A DNA stretch of 17,823 nt from an uncultured Anaerobutyricum sp. (GTDB lineage: Bacteria; Bacillota; Clostridia; Lachnospirales; Lachnospiraceae): the NCBI RefSeq assembly GCF_934307085.1, contig NZ_CAKRCF010000053.1, forward strand, positions 1-17,823, in the 5' to 3' direction. A model generated the notes under the pieces. It was not told where the DNA came from. It did no database searches and worked only from the letters and a program-made list of their open reading frames with translations. Numbering within the stretch: the first letter of the stretch is position 1; every line of letters starts with the position of its first letter. Of the stretch, positions 1 through 7,354 are shown in pieces. Made by a program: the position numbers and the translations under genes.

Positions 1-146
1 CTTTACTGGGCAAAATGGAACGTTTAGCACAACAGCTCAAAATGGGATATTGTTTCGTCTCTCTTTTCAATAGTACTTCTGGCACTCTGGCTACATATTC
101 TTTCCTGGCGGCGTCTATTCATCTGTTTAGCACCACAAATCAAAAT
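1..146. other. Left-edge non-coding segment with a near-identical direct repeat
   Basis: This segment follows the stop of the last Fe-S hydro-lyase gene. Two 13-nt near-identical direct repeats are visible at 22-34 and 125-137 (gtttagcacaaca and gtttagcaccaca). On the minus strand a frame stays open from 118 to the window edge, reading IDAARKEYVARVPEVLLK and onward. It has no ATG and no ribosome site, and it begins right after a stop, so I do not call it a gene. The segment may be one end of a dispersed repeat or a decayed gene. It is cut off by the window edge, so neither idea can be settled here. Confidence 0.3.
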
Positions 147-1385
147 TTACTCCGGTAATGTGATTTTCCCATAAATTGCAGAAGTTGCTGCTGTTGCCGG
201 AGATCCTAAATAGATTCCTACTTTTGAAGTTCCCATACGTCCTAAAAAGTTACGGTTATTTGTAGCAAGTACCTTTTCTCCATCGCAGAGAATTCCGCCA
301 GCTCGCCCACAGCATAATCCACACCCTGGCTGAGTAATGATTGCTCCGGCTTTTGCTAATGTCTCCATATAGCCTGCTTTTACTGCCTCAATATAAATTT
401 TGCGGCTGGCAGGTGTTACGATTGTACGACAGGCCACTGTTTTTCCTTCAAGAATTTTTGCTGCTCTTGCTAAATCTTCTAAACGACCATTCGTACAGGA
501 ACCGATAAATACCTGATCAATCTCTGTTCCGACAAGTTCACTTACTGGATGAATATTATCTACCTGTGAAGGGCAGGCACAAACTGGTACAAGTTCTTCT
601 GCCTGATAAGTCATTACACGGCAATAAGACGCATCTTCGTCTCCGTAAAGCCAATCTACATCTTCAAGTTTTACTTCGGAATATTCACAGGTCTTCTCAT
701 CTGGTTGGAAAAGACAGCACTTTGCTCCGGCTTCAATTGCCATATTGGAAATTGTCATTCTGGAGGCAACACTCATAGCATCTACCGCGGAACCTGTAAT
801 TTCAAGTGCTTTGTAAGTAGCACCATCAGCACGAAGATCACCAATAAGACGAAGAATCACGTCTTTAGCTGTTACATTCGCTGGCAGTGTTCCGTTAATA
901 ACTACTTTAATTGTTTCCGGAACACGAATCCACATCTCCCCTGTTCCAAGAATAGATGCCATCTCTGTATAACCAATACCTGATGAAAAACAACCAACAC
1001 ATCCATAAGTTGTCGTGTGAGAGTCTGTTCCAAAAACAATATTACCTGGCTTTGCATATCCAGCTTCTGTCATAAGCTGATGACAGATACCATCACGTCT
1101 ATGTACATGTGTTAAACCATATTTATCTGCAAAAGCATCTCCAATCTTAAAGTGACGAACATCTTCTACTGCACTTGTAGGTACGAGATGATCGTAGATT
1201 AAGACAACCTTATCTGAATCCCAGAGCTTTGTAAAGCCCATTTCTTCAAACTTTTCTGCAACAAAAGGAATGAAAATATCATGAATCATTACTCTGTCAA
1301 CATTTACAGTAACAATCTGACCTGGGCTTACTTTAGAAAGGCCAGTATTTTTTTCGATAATTTTTTCAATTAATGTACTTCCCAT
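147..1385 (-). CDS. Aconitase/LeuC-family hydro-lyase large subunit (second pair)
   Basis: This 412-aa protein is the large, Fe-S-binding subunit of a two-subunit dehydratase/isomerase of the LeuC/DmdA/homoaconitase family. Such enzymes move or remove water on 2-hydroxy di- or tricarboxylates in the cytoplasm. Visible family motifs are YDHLVP (64-69), GICHQLM (99-105), FGTDSHTTTYG (118-128) and GSCTNGR (295-301). The three expected [4Fe-4S] ligands are Cys297, Cys355 and Cys358, the last two in PGCGLCCG. Length is normal for the short LeuC form. The start follows an AGGAGG site, and the gene begins 9 bp after its small-subunit partner, so the two are co-transcribed. Candidate substrates are isopropylmalate, citramalate/citraconate or dimethylmalate; the sequence alone does not choose. 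It is clearly diverged from the other large subunit at 1953-3206, so this is not a recent duplication. It is the last gene of the cluster inside the window. Confidence 0.9.
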   Translation of the reverse strand: MGSTLIEKIIEKNTGLSKVSPGQIVTVNVDRVMIHDIFIPFVAEKFEEMGFTKLWDSDKVVLIYDHLVPTSAVEDVRHFKIGDAFADKYGLTHVHRRDGICHQLMTEAGYAKPGNIVFGTDSHTTTYGCVGCFSSGIGYTEMASILGTGEMWIRVPETIKVVINGTLPANVTAKDVILRLIGDLRADGATYKALEITGSAVDAMSVASRMTISNMAIEAGAKCCLFQPDEKTCEYSEVKLEDVDWLYGDEDASYCRVMTYQAEELVPVCACPSQVDNIHPVSELVGTEIDQVFIGSCTNGRLEDLARAAKILEGKTVACRTIVTPASRKIYIEAVKAGYMETLAKAGAIITQPGCGLCCGRAGGILCDGEKVLATNNRNFLGRMGTSKVGIYLGSPATAATSAIYGKITLPE

Positions 1386-1394
1386 GACTGCCTC

Positions 1395-1886
1395 CTAAAT
1401 AATCCCGTTACGTTTCTGCATTGCTTTTACAAGACCACCTGCATTGATAATATCCATCAGGTTATCTGGAAGTGGATGAATTGGATAAGTTTTTCCTTCA
1501 AATTCTAAAGACTCTCCCATATTCACGGTAAGACTATCTCCCTCTTTGATAACGTTCTGAATATCACTGTTCTCAATAAGTAAAAGTCCGTTATTAATGG
1601 AGTTTCTGAAAAAAATACGGGCATAGGACTTTGCGATAACGCACTTTACCTTCAATGCCTTAATAATTTCCGGAGCCTGTTCTCTTGATGAACCACATCC
1701 AAAGTTCTTTCCAGCAACAATAATGTCACCTTCCTGAATCTGACTTGCCAGTTCCGGTCTTAATGGTGAAAAACCATACTGTTTCATATCTTCAACGGTA
1801 GGAAGTGCCAAATATTCTGTTGGGATAATGATATCGGTATCAATATCATCCCCTAACACCCATACCTTTCCGGTAAATTGTTCCAT
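1395..1886 (-). CDS. LeuD/DmdB-family hydro-lyase small subunit (second pair)
   Basis: This 163-aa protein is the swivelling small subunit that completes the active site of the large subunit encoded just downstream. Visible features are DDIDTDIIIP (13-22), [10 protein letters not shown] (63-72) and ARIFFRNSINNG (89-100), all hallmarks of the aconitase C-terminal domain family. The specificity loop after the DTD motif reads YLAL (25-28). From what is known of archaeal homoaconitase and isopropylmalate isomerase, an Arg in this loop goes with a substrate carrying an extra carboxylate. The hydrophobic loop here therefore suggests an alkyl-substituted malate-type substrate; this is inference. The start has an AGAGG site 7 nt upstream. 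It sits 66 bp after the large subunit of the first pair, an AT-rich gap with no convincing promoter, so read-through is likely. The gene could be leuD, but with two pairs present I do not assign the symbol. Confidence 0.9.
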   Translation of the reverse strand: MEQFTGKVWVLGDDIDTDIIIPTEYLALPTVEDMKQYGFSPLRPELASQIQEGDIIVAGKNFGCGSSREQAPEIIKALKVKCVIAKSYARIFFRNSINNGLLLIENSDIQNVIKEGDSLTVNMGESLEFEGKTYPIHPLPDNLMDIINAGGLVKAMQKRNGII

Positions 1887-1952
1887 AGTAATACCTCTTT
1901 CTGTTGCTTTTATAATATAGAATTATTATATATTCATGATAATTTTTAATCT

Positions 1953-3206
1953 CTAATCTTCTGACCCTGTAATATAGCCTGCAAGAGCGGATGCCGCCAC
2001 TGTTGCAGCACTTGCCAGATAAACCTTTGAACTTGGTGCCCCTGCACGTCCCTTAAAGTTTCTTGTACCGGTAGAAATGAGTACCTCATTCTCTCCGATA
2101 ACACCTTGGCAACTTCCCCAGCATACGGAACAGTTGCAGTTCATAACCATAGCTCCCGCTTCCATTAATGTTGTAATGATTCCCTCTTCTAACGCCTGAA
2201 TATAAACTGCCTTCGATGCAGGTGCAACAATAAAACGAACCTTCGGATCAACCTGTTTGCCTTTTACGATTTCAGCGGCTACACGCAAATCATCAATACG
2301 TCCGTTATTACAGGAACCTAAGAAAGCCTCATCAATCGCAATCTTTTCTTCTTTGACATCTTTAAGAAGTGCAAAGTTATCTACAAAGTCTGGACGAACA
2401 ACGACTGGCTCAATCTTACTTAAATCGTAATCATATACCTCACAAAAATGTGCATCATCATCGCTCTTAAACATATGTACTGCTTCACGTCCATGCTCTT
2501 TACAGTATTCTACAACCTTCTCATCTGGCTCAACGATACCAGCCTTTGCACCAGCCTCTACTGTAAGATTACAAAGAACCATACGGTCATCAACAGAAAG
2601 ATTATGTGCTCCATCTCCGGCAAACTCCATAATTTTATAATTTGCTCCATTCGCTCCGATATCTCCAATAATCGTAAGGATTAAATCTCTTGGATAAACT
2701 CCTTCTTTTAACTTGCCATGCAGATTAAAACGAATTGTTTCTGGAACCATAACCCAGGAAGTTCCTGTTGTCATCGCATATAAAAAGTCTGTACAGCCAA
2801 CACCTGTACCAAAAGCACCAAGTGCACCATAAGATGTTGTATGGGAGTCTGCGCCAAAAATAAGTTCACCCGGACATACATAATCTTCCATCATAATCTG
2901 ATGACATACGCCCTGCCCCTCATAAAGCTTAATATCGTTTTCAATCGCAAAATCACGCATCTTCTTATGTGCTTCTGCAGTCTTTGGATTCTCTGCTGGA
3001 ACATTATGATCCATAATGAAAACAACCTTATCTTTATCAGCAATCTTTGGATGTTTTAATTTATTATGGTACATATCAACAGTCAGATGTGTTGTACCAT
3101 CGTTACTCATCATACGGTCAAGAGTAACCGTATGAATATCATTCGGTTTTACAAAATCAACACCGGCAGCGCGGGCAATAATCTTTTCTCCTAAAGTCAT
3201 TCCCAT
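1953..3206 (-). CDS. Aconitase/LeuC-family hydro-lyase large subunit (first pair, variant motifs)
   Basis: This 417-aa protein is a large subunit of the LeuC/DmdA/homoaconitase family. Motifs are MDHNVP (65-70), GVCHQIM (99-105), FGADSHTTSYG (117-127) and GSCNNGR (297-303). The cluster ligands are by position Cys299, Cys359 and Cys362. Two motifs depart from the usual pattern: SCNNGR replaces the common SCTNGR, and the usual Pro-Gly before the CxxC is replaced by Cys-Asn, giving NCNCSVCWG with an extra cysteine (Cys357). All ligands are kept, so the enzyme should be active, perhaps on another substrate than the second pair. The start follows AAGGAGG by 10 nt and lies 2 bp after the stop of its small subunit, showing tight coupling. 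It could be a 2,3-dimethylmalate-, citramalate- or isopropylmalate-type dehydratase; I cannot tell which. Confidence 0.9.
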   Translation of the reverse strand: MGMTLGEKIIARAAGVDFVKPNDIHTVTLDRMMSNDGTTHLTVDMYHNKLKHPKIADKDKVVFIMDHNVPAENPKTAEAHKKMRDFAIENDIKLYEGQGVCHQIMMEDYVCPGELIFGADSHTTSYGALGAFGTGVGCTDFLYAMTTGTSWVMVPETIRFNLHGKLKEGVYPRDLILTIIGDIGANGANYKIMEFAGDGAHNLSVDDRMVLCNLTVEAGAKAGIVEPDEKVVEYCKEHGREAVHMFKSDDDAHFCEVYDYDLSKIEPVVVRPDFVDNFALLKDVKEEKIAIDEAFLGSCNNGRIDDLRVAAEIVKGKQVDPKVRFIVAPASKAVYIQALEEGIITTLMEAGAMVMNCNCSVCWGSCQGVIGENEVLISTGTRNFKGRAGAPSSKVYLASAATVAASALAGYITGSED

Positions 3207-3208
3207 GA

Positions 3209-3685
3209 TTACTCTTCCTCCTTATTTAAAGATGCAATTAATCCTCCAGCATTCAGAATATTCTGCATATATTCTGGAAGCTTTGTACAGGAAAATACCT
3301 GTCCATCAACAGTTACTGTACCAGCAGATAAGTCAAGGTCTGCCTGTCCGCCATCTTCAACATGTTCATATAAATCCTTACATACAATAACAGGGAGTCC
3401 AATATTGATAGAATTACGATAAAAAATTCTGGCAAAGGACTTAGCGATTACCGCTTTAATTCCAAGAGCTTTTAAAACACTTGGAGCCTGTTCTCTTGAA
3501 GAACCACATCCAAAGTTTTCACCAGCAACAATTAAATCTCCTGGCTGTGCTTTCTTAGCAAACTCAGGATCTAAAGACTCAAAAGTGTACTGTTTCATTG
3601 CTTCAATATCTGGTAAAAGCAAATACTGAGAAGCAATAATCTGGTCAGTATCCACATCATTATGGAACTTCCATACTTTATTCAT
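3209..3685 (-). CDS. LeuD/DmdB-family hydro-lyase small subunit (first pair)
   Basis: This 158-aa protein is the small subunit paired with the large subunit 2 bp downstream. It shows [17 protein letters not shown] (9-25), [10 protein letters not shown] (59-68) and [12 protein letters not shown] (85-96). The specificity loop is YLLL (21-24), hydrophobic like the YLAL of the other pair. IIAS stands where the second pair has IIIP. I chose the ATG at 3685 because GGAGG lies 8 nt upstream of it; a longer reading from a TTG at 3700 would put the ribosome site inside the gene. It is the first gene of a four-gene unit with a likely promoter just upstream (3719-3747). The convergent small gene at 4104-4283 separates it from the decarboxylase genes, so the two blocks need not share a transcript. 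Confidence 0.9.
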   Translation of the reverse strand: MNKVWKFHNDVDTDQIIASQYLLLPDIEAMKQYTFESLDPEFAKKAQPGDLIVAGENFGCGSSREQAPSVLKALGIKAVIAKSFARIFYRNSINIGLPVIVCKDLYEHVEDGGQADLDLSAGTVTVDGQVFSCTKLPEYMQNILNAGGLIASLNKEEE

Positions 3686-3718
3686 AAATATTACCTCCAA
3701 TAAAATGTTCTACCTATT

Positions 3719-3747
3719 AGAATACTACAAATTAAAAATGAAGTCCA
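3719..3747 (-). promoter_or_regulatory. Likely sigma-A promoter of the hydro-lyase operon
   Basis: On the minus strand TGGACT is followed after 17 nt by TATTCT. Each hexamer matches the consensus at four of six positions. Initiation near 3712 would give a short leader of about 27 nt before the ATG at 3685. The DNA upstream (3748-3914) is AT-rich and holds no gene I can support. Confidence 0.4.
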
Positions 3748-3914
3748 GAAAATTAGTATTTCTGTACAATTTATAATAATTTCCCATAAAGATATAAGAT
3801 TCGCCGTTTTAATTTTGCATATTTATTAAAAGTTCTCCTCACCGAATCGCTTCCAGAATTTACAAAAAGAAAATGAATGTACTAAAAATAGTGCATTTTT
3901 CTTTTCTTTTTCTC

Positions 3915-3943
3915 TTGCTTTTTTTCAATATTTCATATACAAT
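3915..3943 (+). promoter_or_regulatory. Likely sigma-A promoter for the structured leader and DUF4250-type gene
   Basis: TTGCTT, a 17-nt spacer and TACAAT lie on the plus strand. Initiation near 3950 would give a leader of about 154 nt before the small gene at 4104, unusually long for a 59-codon gene. Confidence 0.5.
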
Positions 3944-3951
3944 CTAAACAT

Positions 3952-4069
3952 AAGTTAGATAATGTAATTCTAATTTTAAAGAGATGCCCTCCTCTGCTGG
4001 TTCTTTGGTATTTATTTTTTATAGCATATGAGGCATCTCTTTTTTGTATGTTAAAACACACGCTAACTT
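3952..4069 (+). promoter_or_regulatory. Structured leader with intrinsic-terminator-like hairpin
   Basis: Inside the leader of the DUF4250-type gene, AAAGAGATGCC (3978-3988) pairs perfectly over 11 bp with GGCATCTCTTT (4032-4042) and runs into a T tract ending at 4045. The loop of about 43 nt is long for a plain terminator. A second pairing can form outside it: AAGTTAG (3952-3958) with CTAACTT (4063-4069), which would enclose the whole hairpin. RNA from the promoter at 3915-3943 could therefore stop near 4045 as a transcript of about 95 nt, or read on into the gene. It may be an attenuator, an unrecognised riboswitch, or a small RNA with its own terminator. I matched it to no known RNA family. 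Confidence 0.45.
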
Positions 4070-4103
4070 TATCTCCGAACAGTTACTTAGAAAGGACAAA
4101 AAT

Positions 4104-4283
4104 ATGAATCAATTACCACAAGATCCAATAATGCTCTATAGTATTATCAATACAAAATTACGTGATTTTTATTCGTCATTAGAAGTATTATGTGAAGATA
4201 TGAATGTTGACAAAGAAGAGTTAAAAGAAAAATTAGCAACTGTTGGTTTTGAATATAATGAAGATCAGAATCAATTCGTATAA
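4104..4283 (+). CDS. DUF4250-type small protein
   Basis: This 59-aa protein of unknown function starts MNQLPQDPIMLYSIINTKLR and ends EYNEDQNQFV. The opening pattern (LPxDPxMLxSxxNTKLRDFY), the Leu-rich acidic helix and the C-terminal NQFV match my memory of the DUF4250 family of small Clostridia proteins; this recall was not checked by search. It has no signal peptide or membrane segment, so it is probably cytoplasmic, with predicted helices at about 11-30 and 34-46. I chose the ATG at 4104 because AAAGGA lies 7 nt upstream; an in-frame ATG at 4044 lacks a ribosome site and falls in the terminator's T tract. It is the only plus-strand gene among minus-strand enzymes and ends 5 bp from the convergent lpdD-like stop. 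No function should be inferred from the neighbours. Confidence 0.75.
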   Translation: MNQLPQDPIMLYSIINTKLRDFYSSLEVLCEDMNVDKEELKEKLATVGFEYNEDQNQFV

Positions 4284-4288
4284 AACTT

Positions 4289-4669
4289 TTATTTTTTCAA
4301 ACTTTCCAGAATCTCTCCTCCTATTTCATTCACCACTTGAAGCACTTCTTTTATCTGCTCTTTTGTCATATTATCTATATGAAATCCACCGGTACACACA
4401 ACAACCGTGCCTAAATTACTACTTATCTTCTCTGCTAACTGGCGGCAAAGATATTCATCTTTATGTCCGGTAAGATTTAAAACGGATGCCGTTGCACTCC
4501 TGCTACCATCTCCCGTTAGAGATAACCGTGGCACTGCTTGAACAACGCATCCTACATGCGGCTTTGTCCCCCCTTCTAAGCAAAGCAAAATATCATTCCC
4601 AATCCTGCTAACACCAACTTCAATAAACTGTTCTGCAACCTGTCTTTTCTCTTTTAATATCCACTCCAT
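4289..4669 (-). CDS. LpdD-like subunit of a UbiD-type decarboxylase
   Basis: This 126-aa protein resembles the small third component found with UbiD/UbiX-type hydroxyarylic-acid decarboxylases, such as LpdD of the Lactobacillus gallate decarboxylase; the family has been described as prenylated-flavin chaperone-like. Features that fit are GGTKPHVG (33-40), SATASV (58-63), GHKDE (68-72) and GGFHIDNMT (94-102), followed by an amphipathic C-terminal helix. No signal peptide or membrane segment is present, so it should act in the cytoplasm, presumably helping load or keep prenyl-FMN in the UbiD subunit; that role is inference. A GGAG site lies 7 nt before the ATG. It follows ubiX by 138 bp and ends 5 bp from the convergent small gene. 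Having all three components together strongly supports a dedicated decarboxylase rather than a ubiquinone-pathway enzyme. Confidence 0.75.
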   Translation of the reverse strand: MEWILKEKRQVAEQFIEVGVSRIGNDILLCLEGGTKPHVGCVVQAVPRLSLTGDGSRSATASVLNLTGHKDEYLCRQLAEKISSNLGTVVVCTGGFHIDNMTKEQIKEVLQVVNEIGGEILESLKK

Positions 4670-4695
4670 CTTGTTTCTCCACCCATTAATACTTT

Positions 4696-4711
4696 GCCAA
4701 TAACAATTGGC
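4696..4711 (-). other. Short perfect hairpin in the ubiX-lpdD gap
   Basis: GCCAAT and ATTGGC form a perfect 6-bp stem with a 4-nt loop, 27 nt before the lpdD-like start. No T tract follows, so it is not a standard terminator. It could be an mRNA processing or stability structure. Confidence 0.3.
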
Positions 4712-4807
4712 TGCTTCTATTCTTCGTGCATTTCTGTAAACTTCCCACTATCTAATGCCACTGGAATTACGATAACTTTATTTCTAATCTTCTGTTCTTT
4801 CCTATTC

Positions 4808-5377
4808 TTATAAGCCTTCCCATCTTCTATATTCTTTTGCTTCTATTCCAAACGGTTCGAGCAACTTTGCTGCAATATGGTATGTCATTTCTTCAATACT
4901 TTTCGGCATATGATAAAATGTCAGCATCGGCGGTATAATTCGTACTCCCGGTATCATTGCTAACTCCTGAAGATTACGTAAATGAATGGCACTAAGCGGA
5001 GTTTCTCTTGCTGCTAATACAAGCGGTCTTTGTTCTTTGATTGTTACATCTGCTGCTCTTAACACCAAATTCTCTGCATATCCGCTATGAATTCCAGCAA
5101 TCGTTTTCATACTACATGGTACAATTACCATCCCTTCTGTTTTAAAGGAACCACTTGCCGGACCCGCACCAATCTCACTCTGATCAAGAACATAATCTGC
5201 TAAAGATTCTACTTCTTCTACTTTTAACTCCGTTTCATGTTCTAATGTCAGCTTGGCACTTTCTGTCATGATTAAATAAGATTCAAATTCTTCCTGCTCT
5301 TTTATTAACTTAAGACATTGAATCAATATTGGTAATCCGCTTGCACCTGTCACGCCTACAATAATCCTTTTTTTCAC
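4808..5377 (-). CDS. ubiX: UbiX-like flavin prenyltransferase
   Basis: This 189-aa protein should attach a dimethylallyl group to reduced FMN to make prenyl-FMN, the cofactor of UbiD-type decarboxylases. Family motifs are GVTGASG (8-14, flavin phosphate binding), PASGSFKT (73-80), VPCSMKT (86-92), NLVLRAADV (103-111) and ARETPLS (123-129). Length is typical. It starts with GTG at 5377, preceded by AAGGAGG at 8 nt; the next Met is residue 37, which would remove the flavin-binding motif. Its position between the UbiD-type and LpdD-type genes matches the lpdB/bsdB role, supplying cofactor to the neighbouring decarboxylase. The 377-bp gap from ubiD is occupied mainly by a palindromic repeat, so ubiX may have its own promoter, but I see no convincing one. 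Confidence 0.9.
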   Translation of the reverse strand: MKKRIIVGVTGASGLPILIQCLKLIKEQEEFESYLIMTESAKLTLEHETELKVEEVESLADYVLDQSEIGAGPASGSFKTEGMVIVPCSMKTIAGIHSGYAENLVLRAADVTIKEQRPLVLAARETPLSAIHLRNLQELAMIPGVRIIPPMLTFYHMPKSIEEMTYHIAAKLLEPFGIEAKEYRRWEGL

Positions 5378-5455
5378 TTCACTTCCCTCCTTTTTATCTT
5401 TCTATTTGTAAAATATCTTATAACCATATTAGTTCTCTTAGATATTAAGTCTCTT

Positions 5456-5611
5456 AAAGCGTGTTTGAAAAATTCTTTCTGCAAGATATGCTTTACAATT
5501 TGTGGCGATTTTATCTGAAGGGGCTTAACGAGTTAGGTCAACTAAATGAAGGCAAAATCTCCTGCAAATTGGGACGTGCATCTTGTAGAAATGATTTTTC
5601 AAACACGCTCT
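5456..5611. repeat. MITE-like palindromic repeat, copy A
   Basis: This 156-bp element has near-perfect ends (AAAGCGTGTTTGAAAAAT and its complement ATTTTTCAAACACGCTCT) bounded by TA. Most of the interior is also inverted, so single strands could fold into one long hairpin. Copy B at 7355-7516 is roughly three-quarters identical by eye and lies in the same orientation. It encodes no transposase, which fits a non-autonomous element moved in trans. It fills the gap between ubiD and ubiX. The remaining 142 bp (5612-5753) are AT-rich, with only a 4-bp hairpin right after the ubiD stop. Confidence 0.8.
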
Positions 5612-5753
5612 AAACATAAATTTCTCTAACCTATCACCATTTTGTATAGATCAAAGTTTCTTATCTTAACATAAAAAATAATTAAATCTAAGGGACTCTT
5701 TTTCTTATCTTCTATTATCTTTTAAATCATTTTATTAAAAGTGATGCTGCATC

Positions 5754-7214
5754 TTAAAGCCAGTGGTTTGGATCCACTTCCATAAATCTCGCTCTTACAA
5801 AGCGATGCTTCTGGTCATAAGGAACCGTACAGTCAAAAATAGTCTTACATGCAATTCCATGATCACGAATACTATTAGAACAAGTCGGATCATTAGAAGG
5901 ATCCAATGGATGACATCTGACACCCGGAATAGTGATGATATCGGCATCACCCTGAAAACGGGTATTCATCGCCCACAAAACATCATTCATATCAAAACAG
6001 TCCACATCTTCATCCACTAAAAAAACATGTTTTAACTCACTAAATGCAGAAAATGCAAGAAGGGCTGCCTGTCTTTGTCTTCCTTCATCACTTGCGGTCA
6101 GTTTCTTAAATTGAAGAACTGCCATATACTTTCCACCACCTGCAGAGCTACAGTACACATTCTGCAGTCTCCCTGGCATTGCTTTCTCTACCATTCCATA
6201 AATACTTGCTTCGGTAGGAATTCCTGCCATAGATACATGTTCTTCACTAGGTCCAATACAAGTCTGCATAATTGGATTCTCTCTATGGGTTACAGCTGTT
6301 ACCTTAATCATCCAACACTGGCTACTTGCTGGTCCTGTATATCCTGGAAACTCCGGCATCGCATAACCTGTATTGCTATTCTTATCTTCTTGCACACGTA
6401 CGCCCGGAATTACTTCTCCCTCAATAACATACTCTGCATTTGCAATCGCCATCTCGTCCACTGTCAGGCATTTACAAAGCTCAACTGGTTCCTTTCTCAA
6501 TGCTCCTGCTACTGATAACTCGTCATAACCAAGTGGTGTTGTCGGCGGCTCAAAACAAGAACCTATCTCAATCGCCGGATCCACACCAATACTAATAGAA
6601 ATCGGCAGCTTCTGTCCAAGTTCTTCTGCACGTTCTGCCATTGCCCCAATATGTCTTGCACCTGGTGTAAAGAAAATAGATAACTCATCCTTTCCCTGAA
6701 TACAAAGTCGATGAATCGTTACATCATGTACCCCTGTATCCGGATGTGTAGCATAGCACATTCCAAGTGTAATATACGGACCAGCATCATCTGGTGTATT
6801 AGTTGAAGCTGGAACTAAATCATATAAATTAAAATCAGAATCCTCTGCCTTATGTACTACCTGCTGACATGGTGCTGCTCCTTTATATTCCACTGGTGGA
6901 ATTGGATTAGCAACACTACTGTAAAGTGTCTTTCCTAAATCTTCCGGTTTACAATCTAATAATGCAGCCACTCTCTTTCTGCTTGCCAACACCCCGATTG
7001 CTACCTTTGCATCTGGATGTCCTTTCACATTATTAAATATCATAGCAGGTCCTTCCTTAGTCGGGCGTTTAACTGTTCCACCTGCTCCCACATAGCGGTA
7101 AACTCCTGCTAATTCTGCCATTGGGTCTACTTCTACATCTGTTTCTACATACTGACCTGGCATATTCTTCAATCGTTCTAATGCACTTCTTAAATCTCTT
7201 ACCTTATCTGCCAT
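5754..7214 (-). CDS. UbiD-family non-oxidative hydroxyarylic-acid decarboxylase, catalytic subunit (LpdC/BsdC-like)
   Basis: This 486-aa protein is a prenyl-FMN-dependent decarboxylase. Its length and motifs match the subunit C group (gallate, 4-hydroxybenzoate or vanillate decarboxylases) better than ubiquinone-pathway UbiD. Visible are HDVTIHRLCI (163-172), FFTPGARHIG (181-190), EYVIEGEVIPGVR (261-273) with its conserved glutamates, and the C-terminal VDEDVDCFDMNDVLWAMNTR (400-419). It should be cytoplasmic and oligomeric, using cofactor from the adjacent UbiX. The start follows AAGGAG by 6 nt. The substrate cannot be predicted: a phenolic acid from diet or host is plausible in a gut anaerobe, but UbiD relatives also act on non-aromatic alkenoic acids, which would fit the hydro-lyase pairs downstream. 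The promoter region holds an 18-bp palindrome, suggesting substrate-responsive control. The gene is flanked on both sides by the same palindromic repeat family. Confidence 0.9.
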   Translation of the reverse strand: MADKVRDLRSALERLKNMPGQYVETDVEVDPMAELAGVYRYVGAGGTVKRPTKEGPAMIFNNVKGHPDAKVAIGVLASRKRVAALLDCKPEDLGKTLYSSVANPIPPVEYKGAAPCQQVVHKAEDSDFNLYDLVPASTNTPDDAGPYITLGMCYATHPDTGVHDVTIHRLCIQGKDELSIFFTPGARHIGAMAERAEELGQKLPISISIGVDPAIEIGSCFEPPTTPLGYDELSVAGALRKEPVELCKCLTVDEMAIANAEYVIEGEVIPGVRVQEDKNSNTGYAMPEFPGYTGPASSQCWMIKVTAVTHRENPIMQTCIGPSEEHVSMAGIPTEASIYGMVEKAMPGRLQNVYCSSAGGGKYMAVLQFKKLTASDEGRQRQAALLAFSAFSELKHVFLVDEDVDCFDMNDVLWAMNTRFQGDADIITIPGVRCHPLDPSNDPTCSNSIRDHGIACKTIFDCTVPYDQKHRFVRARFMEVDPNHWL

Positions 7215-7230
7215 TATTTTCTCCTTTTTA

Positions 7231-7269
7231 GCTTATTTATGTAGTATAGCTTTAAATAAGCTTATTTAA
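7231..7269 (-). promoter_or_regulatory. ubiD promoter region with perfect palindromic operator candidate
   Basis: A perfect 18-bp palindrome, TTAAATAAGCTTATTTAA, lies at 7252-7269. It ends 3 nt upstream of a likely -10 (TATACT on the minus strand, 7243-7248), so it covers the spacer and -35 position. The half-site AAATAAGC recurs at 7231-7238, near the expected transcript start. No good -35 is visible, as expected for a regulated promoter. This layout suits a dimeric repressor or activator, but none is encoded in the window. Confidence 0.5.
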
Positions 7270-7354
7270 CTTATATCACTTTATAACGCAGCTCCTACCT
7301 CCGAAGTGGAAGTCTTCCTACTGGAAGAGGATAAAATAATATAGTTATTCTCCT

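Noticed and set aside
147..3685. Assigning leuC and leuD symbols to one of the pairs
   Set aside because: Both pairs carry family-wide motifs only, and no leuA or leuB is seen in the window, so substrate and gene names remain open.
4685..4815. Minus-strand open frame overlapping the end of ubiX in the +1 frame, including KVIVIPVALDSGKFTEMHEE
   Set aside because: About 40 codons with a coding-like look, but no start codon or ribosome site, and ubiX is full length without it. It could be a gene relic.
5741..5752. GATG/CATC hairpin right after the ubiD stop as a terminator
   Set aside because: The stem is only 4 bp with a 3-nt loop and there is no proper T tract.
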